A stretch of 7,703 bases of DNA. Source: Pseudomonadota bacterium (GTDB lineage: Bacteria; Pseudomonadota; Gammaproteobacteria; Pseudomonadales; Azotimanducaceae). Location: NCBI GenBank assembly GCA_027622495.1, contig JAQBYL010000192.1:1-7703 (forward strand). The letters are read 5' to 3'. Below the pieces are notes generated by a model. The model was not told the DNA's origin and searched no databases. It worked only from the letters and a program-made list of their open reading frames with translations. Shown here piece by piece: positions 1 through 6,222 of this stretch. Position 1 is the stretch's first letter; every line of letters starts with the position of its first letter. The translations under genes and the position numbers were made by a program.

Positions 1-1
1 C

Positions 2-2392
2 GACATCCGCGACGGGTTCGAAGAAGGTGATCTTAACGCTCGCTTCAACGGTAACCCGGCGGTCGTAATCAAGGTTTCACAGGTCGGTGAGGAAGACCTG
101 GTCGGCATGGCCAAAGATGTCAAAGCTTACGTTGCGCGCAAGCAGGCTACCCTGCCACACGGTTTGACCATGACCATCTGGACCGACAGTTCTGCCAAAC
201 TGGCTGAACGACTTACCCTTCTAACCAGCACGGCGGGTTCCGGTCTGGTGCTGGTTCTGATCGTTCTGGCCCTGTTCCTGCGTTTTCGACTGGCACTGTG
301 GGTTTCAGCCGGTATACCCATCGCCCTGCTGGGCACCATTGCCTTGTTCCCGACACTGGGCATCACGATCAGCACGATGACCGTCATGGCGTTTATTCTG
401 GTCCTCGGCATTCTGGTAGACGACGCTATCGTCGTCGGAGAGCGCATCTATGCACATGAACAGATGGGTAAAGATCCCATCCGAGCTGCCATCGATGGCA
501 CCTGGGAAGTCTCGGTACCGGTGATCTTTGGCGTACTTACCACGATCGCTGCATTTCTGCCGCTGGTTCTGGTAGAAGGCAGAATGTCTGATTTCTTCTC
601 TGTAATCGGTGTGGTGGTAATCGTCAGCCTGATCTTCAGTATTGTCGAAAGTCAGTGGATCCTGCCTGCTCATCTTGCGCACCGCAAACAGGAGCGTAAG
701 GTCAAAGGTCTGGCTGCAGGCTGGAACAAAATCCAGGGCGGTTTGAGCAACTGTCTGGAACGGATTTCAACTGACACCTACCAGCCCTTCGTTGCCCGGG
801 CAGTGGAGTGGCGTTATGTTTCCACCGCGATTGGTGTTGGCGTTCTGATCCTGGCAGTTGCGTTGATTGCCAGTGGACGTGTCGTATTCGGGTTTTTCCC
901 GGCCGTTGAAGGCGATCGGATCTACGCAACCCTGGAAATGCCGGAAGGCGTCACCATAGAAACGACCATTACCGCGGTTGCACAGCTCGAACGAGCAACC
1001 GTAAAACTCAACAAGGAGCTGAACCAACAGCTCGGACGCACCGAACCGACGATCCGTAACCAGTTGTCCAGCATTGGCACCCATGTCGAGCGGGACGGTC
1101 CTGGCCGACCCCCTGGTCCCGGCAGAAGCCACTACGCCGAAATCGTTGTAGAGCTGATTCCACTCGCCGAACGCAACAACATAAGCGCAAAAGAGGTTGC
1201 GACCCGCTGGCGTGAACTGGCCGGTGATATCCCCGACGCGGTCAAGCTTGCCTTCAATGCGGACCAGTTTTCAGCTGGAGAACCGATCAACTATCAACTG
1301 TCTGGCAGAGACATTGGAGAACTTCGCGCCGCGGCCGCTGACGTTCGCGCGGAACTCGGGCGTTTTGCCGGGGTGTTCGATATCACCGATAACTTCCGCG
1401 CAGGTAAACAGGAAATCAAACTGGGCCTGCTGCCTGAAGCTCGTACACTGGGCCTGACACTGGCCGATCTGGCGACCCAGGTCCGCGGCGCTTTCTACGG
1501 TAGCGAAGCACAACGGGTGCAGCGCAACCAGGATGAAGTTCGCGTGATGGTCCGTTTCCCGGAATACGAACGACGCTCCATTGGCGATCTGGAAGATATG
1601 TACATCCGCACACCTGACGGCAAAGAAGTGCCGTTCTACAGCGTTGCGCAGTTCGAAATCGGACGTGGCTTTTCCGCCATTCAACGTCGAGATGGACGCC
1701 GCGTGGTCAATGTCATCGCCGATGTGGATCGCACTCAAGTGACGCCCGAAAACGTCTACGCCAGCATGGACACCAACGTACTGCCCGTTCTCAAGGCACG
1801 CTTTCCGGATCTGGATATCGGTGTCTCCGGCGAACAGGAAGAGCGCGCCAAAGCGATGCTCGGCCTGGCCCGAGGCAGCGTTCTTGCACTGATCGCGATC
1901 TACGCGCTGCTAGCAATTCCGCTACGAAGCTACGTCCAGCCGGCGGTAATCATGAGTGTCATTCCGTTCGGGGCTGTGGGCGCCATTTTTGGCCATTGGG
2001 TGATGGGTGTGGACCTCATGTTCTTTTCAGCATTAGGGATCGTCGCTCTTTCAGGCGTGGTGGTGAACGCATCGCTGGTCCTGGTGGATTACATCAACCG
2101 CCAGCGACGTCTGGGGGTTGATCTCGACCAAGCTATCCTCGACGCCTGCATGGTCCGGTTTCGACCGATCATATTGACCTCGGTAACAACATTCGTCGGT
2201 CTGATACCGCTGATGACCACAATCACACCGGCGACTGCACCGTTCGTTCCGATGGCAATATCTCTCGCCTATGGTGTGCTTTTCGCGACTTTTATCACGC
2301 TGGTTCTGGTACCCGTGTTATATCGGATCACCGAAGATCTGTTTGGCTGGAACCCGGTCGATCAGGGGATGGTCGAGCCGCAAAACGCCTGA
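2..2392 (+). CDS. RND-superfamily efflux transporter permease subunit, 5' truncated by window edge
   Basis: This is the inner-membrane pump subunit of a tripartite efflux system, exchanging periplasmic substrate for protons. The reading frame is open from the first bases of the window, so the 796 visible residues are the C-terminal part of a protein that normally has about 1,030. Roughly 240 residues, including the first membrane helix, lie upstream. Eleven hydrophobic segments remain: a block of five in visible residues ~80-225, one at ~245 after the cytoplasmic loop, and five near the end. Between them lies the second large periplasmic region. The helix-4 motif ILVDDAIVVGERI carries the proton-relay Asp pair (visible residues 140-141, bases 419-424). 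In helix 10 (SGVVVNASLVLVDY) the position of the AcrB relay Lys940 is Asn (visible residue ~689). The helix-11 Arg (VRFRPIILTS) is kept. Substrate cannot be predicted; the adaptor gene, if present, would be upstream. yaeQ follows immediately. Confidence 0.95.
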   Translation, partial: DIRDGFEEGDLNARFNGNPAVVIKVSQVGEEDLVGMAKDVKAYVARKQATLPHGLTMTIWTDSSAKLAERLTLLTSTAGSGLVLVLIVLALFLRFRLALWVSAGIPIALLGTIALFPTLGITISTMTVMAFILVLGILVDDAIVVGERIYAHEQMGKDPIRAAIDGTWEVSVPVIFGVLTTIAAFLPLVLVEGRMSDFFSVIGVVVIVSLIFSIVESQWILPAHLAHRKQERKVKGLAAGWNKIQGGLSNCLERISTDTYQPFVARAVEWRYVSTAIGVGVLILAVALIASGRVVFGFFPAVEGDRIYATLEMPEGVTIETTITAVAQLERATVKLNKELNQQLGRTEPTIRNQLSSIGTHVERDGPGRPPGPGRSHYAEIVVELIPLAERNNISAKEVATRWRELAGDIPDAVKLAFNADQFSAGEPINYQLSGRDIGELRAAAADVRAELGRFAGVFDITDNFRAGKQEIKLGLLPEARTLGLTLADLATQVRGAFYGSEAQRVQRNQDEVRVMVRFPEYERRSIGDLEDMYIRTPDGKEVPFYSVAQFEIGRGFSAIQRRDGRRVVNVIADVDRTQVTPENVYASMDTNVLPVLKARFPDLDIGVSGEQEERAKAMLGLARGSVLALIAIYALLAIPLRSYVQPAVIMSVIPFGAVGAIFGHWVMGVDLMFFSALGIVALSGVVVNASLVLVDYINRQRRLGVDLDQAILDACMVRFRPIILTSVTTFVGLIPLMTTITPATAPFVPMAISLAYGVLFATFITLVLVPVLYRITEDLFGWNPVDQGMVEPQNA

Positions 2393-2938
2393 ATGGCGCT
2401 CAAACCCACAATCTTCAGATTCACGATTGCGCTCGCCGACGGCGATCGCAATTGTTACGAAGACCTCAATCTCACCGTTGCCCAGCATCCGTCCGAAACC
2501 ATCGAACGCATGCTGGTGCGCGTGCTTGTTTACTGCCTGCACTTCGAAGAACACCTGGAGTTCACCAGCGACTTAAGCGATACGGATCAACCAGCTCTGG
2601 CGTACCGCAGCCTCGACGGCAACCTGATACACACCTTTGAAGTGGGTGAGCCCGGCAAGGACCGCCTGATCAAAGCCAGTCGACTGGCGCGGAATGTGTC
2701 GGTCTACACATTTAACAGGAAGTCAGACACGTGGTGGAAACAGCTCAAGGCCGATATTGAGCCGGTAAGCAATGTGAGCGTTTATCAGTTCGCCTGGGAA
2801 TCGATTCAGGCTCTGGCGTCAAACCTCAAACGGTCAACAGGCTTGAGCGTCACTATCAACCGACCGTCTGTGTATGTTGCTGCAGAGAAGGAACAGGCGG
2901 AGTTATTCGTGACCGATCTTACCGACCGCTCGACCTGA
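2393..2938 (+). CDS. yaeQ: YaeQ family protein
   Basis: A 181-residue protein, the usual length for YaeQ. It matches the family along its length: the N-terminus MALKPTIFRF, a DRN motif near residue 19, the conserved HPSETIERM at 32-40, the strand-helix E83-x-G-E-P-x(3)-R-x-I-K-A, and the W114-W115 pair. From recall of the family, YaeQ has a variant PD-(D/E)XK nuclease-like fold, but no biochemical activity is established, and an early proposed role in replacing RfaH was not sustained. E83 and K94 could belong to the nuclease-like site; that is inference. The ATG directly follows the stop of the RND gene (TGAATG). I see no strong Shine-Dalgarno sequence upstream, so translation probably depends on ribosomes terminating on the pump gene. 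The protein has no signal peptide or membrane segment and should be cytoplasmic. It ends 26 bases before a convergent ATPase gene. Confidence 0.93.
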   Translation: MALKPTIFRFTIALADGDRNCYEDLNLTVAQHPSETIERMLVRVLVYCLHFEEHLEFTSDLSDTDQPALAYRSLDGNLIHTFEVGEPGKDRLIKASRLARNVSVYTFNRKSDTWWKQLKADIEPVSNVSVYQFAWESIQALASNLKRSTGLSVTINRPSVYVAAEKEQAELFVTDLTDRST

Positions 2939-2964
2939 AACGATCCTTTCTCGATTGATCGCCG

Positions 2965-4131
2965 TTATCTCGACGGCCACTTCCACGCCGGTGTAGAAAA
3001 CAGATCCTGATCGTGGGCGAAAGTTTCGCCCAGTTCTTTGTCCAGCACGATGTGGTTCACATTCTCATGCCTGCTCAAAGACTCGATCAGGATCGGCGCA
3101 TGCGAAACCACCCACAGCTGGGTCTGTTCGGCACATTTGTGCATCAGGCGACCCAATGCCGGCAGCAGATCGGGATGCAGGCTGGTTTCCGGTTCGTTGA
3201 GCACCATCAATGTGGGCGGTCGTGGTGTGAGCAGAGCGGCAATCCAGAGCAGATAGCGTAGCGTTCCATCCGAAAGCTCTCCCTGAACAAGCGGGCGCAG
3301 AAGTCCTTTCTGCTGAAACTGCAGCGTAAAGCGATCACCAGAACTTACGACATCAACACACGCTTCGGGGAACGCATCCGACACGGCGAAATCCAGCGCC
3401 TGCACATCACCGATTTCACGAATCGTCTGCCAGGCAGCGGCCAGGTCATGACCGTCATTGCTGAGGGCAGGTGTTCGCGACCCGATCTGCGGCTGACGGG
3501 CGGGAGCATGACGATCCGATCTGAAGTGATCGTAAAAACGCCAGGCCCGGATCTCGTCACGCACACGGACAATCTCCGGTGTTCTAAGTGGATCGCCGAG
3601 CTGGGATAACATGCTGTCAAACACAAGCAGATGCTGCGCGACAATCTGCCAGTTGCCATCGTCATCGCGCGAGCGCACCACGTTCGACCGCCTGTCGACC
3701 AGTGCACGTCGATCGTGCCAGGTTTCACCGAACCAGATCGCTTCGCGTTTGATTTCCGGGTCCTGCGAAAACATGGTCCTACCAGCCGGAGCTGGCAGGC
3801 CAAAGTCGATCGCGTAGCTGAAGTCTTCTCCGCTAAATCCCAGGCGCAACGCCACCGGGTGTTTTCTGGGGCCACCTTCGATTTTGTGTTTGCCCTGTTT
3901 GACCAGACGCGAAAACTGTTCCGGCCCCGCCCACAAGACTGACGCCAGACCCCCTTCGGCGGCGATGGAGCGTGTTGCCGTTCCACGCGCGGTTTCTGCG
4001 AGCAGCTGCAGTGACCGGTACAAGCTCGACTTGCCCGAACCATTCGCACCGGTCACCAGATTCAGTGACCCCATCGGAACAATCAGGTCCCTTAAGGAGC
4101 GATAGTTTGCGACGGCGAGCGTAGACAGCAA
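2965..4131 (-). CDS. Predicted AAA/ABC-type ATPase, RecF/SMC-like head
   Basis: A 388-residue soluble ATPase of the single-domain RecF/SMC-head type, resembling the predicted-ATPase group COG4637. In order: an N-terminal strand with the YRSLRDL motif (10-16) typical of these heads, Walker A GANGSGKSS (28-36), an ABC-signature-like LSDGTLR (286-292), Walker B LMVLNEPETSLHP (308-320) with a D-loop, and an H-loop WVVSHAP with His344. The Walker B Asp is Asn (N312) before the catalytic Glu313, which I recall as common in this group. There is no TOPRIM domain, so it is not an OLD nuclease, and no obvious partner nuclease lies beside it. Function is unknown; DNA repair or DNA-end binding is only a guess from the fold. 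The start is TTG, one base after the stop of the upstream amidohydrolase gene, with GAAGG nine bases upstream. Starting at the next Met (residue 20) would remove the first core strand, so TTG is preferred. Confidence 0.9.
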   Translation of the reverse strand: MLSTLAVANYRSLRDLIVPMGSLNLVTGANGSGKSSLYRSLQLLAETARGTATRSIAAEGGLASVLWAGPEQFSRLVKQGKHKIEGGPRKHPVALRLGFSGEDFSYAIDFGLPAPAGRTMFSQDPEIKREAIWFGETWHDRRALVDRRSNVVRSRDDDGNWQIVAQHLLVFDSMLSQLGDPLRTPEIVRVRDEIRAWRFYDHFRSDRHAPARQPQIGSRTPALSNDGHDLAAAWQTIREIGDVQALDFAVSDAFPEACVDVVSSGDRFTLQFQQKGLLRPLVQGELSDGTLRYLLWIAALLTPRPPTLMVLNEPETSLHPDLLPALGRLMHKCAEQTQLWVVSHAPILIESLSRHENVNHIVLDKELGETFAHDQDLFSTPAWKWPSR

Positions 4132-4132
4132 G

Positions 4133-4990
4133 TCAGTCGACCTTCAGCACTTTGCGTGCGTTGTCGCGCAGGAACTTCGGCCAAACAGCGTCTTTAAAAC
4201 CAACATTTTTCATGTCGGTCATGATGCGCTCCAGCGACAGACCCATGGGGAAATAGCCGGCGTAGATGATCTTGTCGGCACCACGTGTGTTGGCGTAATC
4301 GATGATTGCCTGTGGATAGTGCTTGGGTGCAAATGCAGACGTGGAGTAGTACAGATTCGGCCACTTGAGCATGAGCTTGACCACCAGGTCCTGCCAGGGT
4401 TCACAGCCGTGGCGCGTAACAAAGACCAGTTCGGGGAAGTCATACATCACCTGATCCAGGAGCTCGACGTGCTGCGGCCACATCGGAAATCTCGGCCCCG
4501 GTACGCCAACGCAGGAAAATATCGGCACACCAAGTTCGACGCACTTTGCATAGATCGGATACATCTGTGGCGCATTGATGCCCACCTGGGGGTTGTAACC
4601 GGAATTGAACGCACCAAACGATCGGACGCCAAACTCCTCATACTGCCTGACCATACTGCGGATACCGTCCATCCCCTTGTTAGGGTCCACATGCCCCTGC
4701 CCCACAAAGCGATCGGGATGGTTTTTAAGTGCTTTTCGACTGACATCGCCGCCTACACCAATGAGGCCCACCTCAACGCCGAAACGGTCCATTTCGTGCA
4801 GGGTAATCGACAGCGGGTCGCCGGTACCGTACAACTCCTTCGGCACATTTTTGAACATGTATTCGACGGGGAATTCAAAGTCGGTTGATTTGTCTTTGAG
4901 TTGCTCGCGAATAAAGTCGTACTGATCGAAATTCTCCGCAGGAAAACCGATCATGGTATCGACGATACCGATGTTGTCTGGCATACCCAC
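4133..4990 (-). CDS. Amidohydrolase-2 family protein with degenerate metal site
   Basis: A 285-residue protein with the TIM-barrel layout of the amidohydrolase-2 (ACMSD-like) family. Recognisable parts are the first strand IVDTMIGFP (9-17), HPDRFVGQGHVDP (91-103), the EFGVRSFGAFNSG strand (119-131), KCVELGVPIFSC (149-160), FPELVFVTRHGCEPW (185-199), and the C-terminal FLRDNARKVLKVD. The usual metal ligands are mostly gone: the N-terminal HxH (or DxH) is D11-T12-M13, the strand-5 His is Ser159 or a neighbour, and the last-strand Asp of (G)SDYP is replaced in YAGYFP (243-248, Tyr246). His194 remains. It may therefore be metal-independent, use another mechanism, or be non-catalytic. The GTG start overlaps the TAG stop of the upstream amidohydrolase by one base (TAGTG) and lies seven bases after GGAG. 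An ATG two codons further in (4982-4984) is the alternative start but sits 13 bases from that site. Substrate is unknown. Confidence 0.88.
   Translation of the reverse strand: MGMPDNIGIVDTMIGFPAENFDQYDFIREQLKDKSTDFEFPVEYMFKNVPKELYGTGDPLSITLHEMDRFGVEVGLIGVGGDVSRKALKNHPDRFVGQGHVDPNKGMDGIRSMVRQYEEFGVRSFGAFNSGYNPQVGINAPQMYPIYAKCVELGVPIFSCVGVPGPRFPMWPQHVELLDQVMYDFPELVFVTRHGCEPWQDLVVKLMLKWPNLYYSTSAFAPKHYPQAIIDYANTRGADKIIYAGYFPMGLSLERIMTDMKNVGFKDAVWPKFLRDNARKVLKVD
4141..4145 (-). promoter_or_regulatory. Ribosome binding site for the ATPase gene
   Basis: On the minus strand this reads GAAGG, nine bases before the TTG at 4131 and inside the last codons of the amidohydrolase gene. It supports TTG as the start. 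With a 1-base intergenic gap, translational coupling is also likely. Confidence 0.55.
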
Positions 4991-6207
4991 TATCTGTCTC
5001 CGTGCAATGCGTTCTGGAACAGGTAACAGGCAGAATCTCTAGGAATCTGATCTTTTGGCAGCGGTGTTTCGATCTGCTCGGGGGTCGGCCCGACCTCCGC
5101 GGCCAACGCCTTGAGTGCCGCTAGATCAAAACCATAGAGTGCTGCCGCGTTCTCGCCCAGTACTTTACGGCGGACAGCGTCTGGCAAACTGCCGAAGGTC
5201 AGCCTCAGCGACTCCAGGTTGTAGGGAAAGGTCCCTTCGTAATGCGGGTAGTCGTTGCCCCAGCAGACCTTGTCTACGCCGATGGTCTCCATGTTGGCCA
5301 GATCTGCATTGCTTGGAAAACTGGCACCGTACCAGACATTGCGTTTTGCATAGAAGCTTGGCGGTTCTTTTAGAACCCACTCCATACCCTGGTAATTCAT
5401 CTCACCGATGGCGCCCATCTTGATGCCGTAGTGAATCCGGTCCATCTGCGAAAGCAGCGCCGGTGCCCACGAACAACCTGACTCGGTGATCACATATTTA
5501 AGTTTCGGAAATCGTTCGAACACGCCGCTCATCAGCAGATGACGAAAACCTGCCTGGCAGTAGAACAGCACCTCAGTAATCCACAGCGCCTCGGCAACCA
5601 TTCCTTCACCATAGCCCGGCGAGCCCTGTCCTGAATGCTGATTCATTACCAGACCGGCATCCTGTATAGCGGCGTAGATTCTGTCCCAGGCCGGGTCATA
5701 GAGCGGCTTCAGCCAGCCGCAATCCGGCGGGACGAGCGGCAGCAGCACACCGCCGCGCAACCCAGCTTTGACGATGAATTCGATGTCTTTAAGCGCCTCA
5801 TCAAGATCGTTGGGGAGGATCAGCCCAACTCCTGCACGTCTCAGTGGATCTTCTGCACAGAAATCTTTAAGCCAGCGGTTGTGCGCTCTGATCCCGGCGA
5901 GACACAGCTCATAGTCTTCCGGTCGCGGCGGTTGCGCTGTGACAATGCTCTTGCGGTAGAAGGGCGGCACTGTATTGGGGAACACCACTTCACCCACAAC
6001 TCCCTGGGAATTCTGATCGCGGGTACGAATCTCCAGATCCCAGTTACGCATTTTTTTGCTGCCAAAATGCTCCTGCGATGGATTTTTGTATCCACCGCGC
6101 CATTCGTCAAAACGAACCCGATACTTTTCCTCCAGGCATTCCCGATACGCAGAATGACTGCCGCCGGCATGGGTGTCCGCGGTAATCAAGGTGTATGGTT
6201 GACTCAC
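4990..6207 (-). CDS. Amidohydrolase-2 family metal-dependent hydrolase/decarboxylase
   Basis: A 405-residue member of the amidohydrolase-2 family (COG2159, TIM barrel), whose known members hydrolyse amides or esters or decarboxylate aromatic-type acids. Candidate metal-site residues are D11 and H13 (ITADTHAGG), H191 (VMNQHSGQG), and D319 in the final-strand motif CWGNDYPHYEGTFP. The position that is often His after strand 6 is Glu242 (VITESGCSW), as I recall for a sizeable subgroup. The C-terminal GENAAALYGFD (351-361) is the family's closing helix. There is no signal peptide, so it is probably cytoplasmic. It is the first gene of the minus-strand block and overlaps the next gene by one base. 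The GTG start is preferred because GAGGTG lies five bases upstream and the start falls just before the first barrel strand. The actual substrate cannot be read from the sequence; the paired smaller paralogue may act on the same pathway or bind it. Confidence 0.92.
   Translation of the reverse strand: MSQPYTLITADTHAGGSHSAYRECLEEKYRVRFDEWRGGYKNPSQEHFGSKKMRNWDLEIRTRDQNSQGVVGEVVFPNTVPPFYRKSIVTAQPPRPEDYELCLAGIRAHNRWLKDFCAEDPLRRAGVGLILPNDLDEALKDIEFIVKAGLRGGVLLPLVPPDCGWLKPLYDPAWDRIYAAIQDAGLVMNQHSGQGSPGYGEGMVAEALWITEVLFYCQAGFRHLLMSGVFERFPKLKYVITESGCSWAPALLSQMDRIHYGIKMGAIGEMNYQGMEWVLKEPPSFYAKRNVWYGASFPSNADLANMETIGVDKVCWGNDYPHYEGTFPYNLESLRLTFGSLPDAVRRKVLGENAAALYGFDLAALKALAAEVGPTPEQIETPLPKDQIPRDSACYLFQNALHGDR
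4998..5001 (-). promoter_or_regulatory. Ribosome binding site for the 285-residue amidohydrolase
   Basis: On the minus strand this reads GGAG, inside the end of the upstream gene and seven bases before the GTG at 4990. It favours GTG over the ATG at 4984, which would be 13 bases away. Confidence 0.65.
6188..6191 (+). promoter_or_regulatory. Possible ribosome binding site for an alternative MATE start
   Basis: AAGG lies seven bases before an in-frame TTG at 6199. If used, the MATE protein would begin MLTHFCTSLMFM, and the two divergent genes would overlap by nine bases (6199-6207). This competes with ATG 6223 and ATG 6229, neither of which has a visible ribosome binding site. It could be chance. 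Confidence 0.3.
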
Positions 6208-6222
6208 TTTTGCACCTCACTG
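6208..6222. promoter_or_regulatory. Divergent inter-start region between amidohydrolase and MATE genes
   Basis: Only 15 bases separate the GTG of the amidohydrolase (minus) from the ATG of the MATE gene (plus). It holds the amidohydrolase ribosome binding site and is too short for a promoter. The promoters for both directions must therefore lie inside the opposite gene's coding region, and the 5' leaders of the two transcripts would be complementary. A TTGACT at 6199-6204 resembles a -35 box on the plus strand, but a suitably spaced -10 (about 6222-6227) would put transcription start inside the MATE gene. I do not call a promoter. Confidence 0.6.
6213..6218 (-). promoter_or_regulatory. Ribosome binding site for the 405-residue amidohydrolase
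   Basis: On the minus strand this reads GAGGTG, five bases before the GTG start at 6207. It is a strong match to the 16S anti-Shine-Dalgarno sequence at good spacing, and it supports the GTG start. Confidence 0.75.

Noticed and set aside
1271..1738. A 155-codon minus-strand ORF inside the RND gene.
   Set aside because: It is antisense to well-conserved RND periplasmic-domain sequence, with no motif or ribosome binding site of note.
2939..2977. Inverted repeats at the yaeQ/ATPase convergent junction: CGATC...GATCG (2941-2961) and GCCGT...ACGGC (2961-2977).
   Set aside because: The stems are only 5 bp and no T run follows on either strand, so I cannot support an intrinsic terminator there.
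2965..4131. The ATPase as a phage-defence gene (OLD-like or ABC-ATPase defence type).
   Set aside because: There is no TOPRIM or other effector domain, no neighbouring nuclease or toxin, and no mobile-element context. The motifs fit a widespread uncharacterised ATPase group better.
4319..4888. A 189-codon plus-strand ORF inside the 285-residue amidohydrolase gene.
   Set aside because: It is antisense to a gene with clear family motifs, and its translation shows no recognisable domain. It is a codon-bias shadow.
5635..6222. The MATE reading frame stays open for 588 bases upstream of its ATG, giving a 651-residue ORF.
   Set aside because: The extra part lies antisense to the amidohydrolase gene, has no resemblance to MATE N-termini, and would give a protein about 200 residues longer than the family. 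The true start is near 6223.
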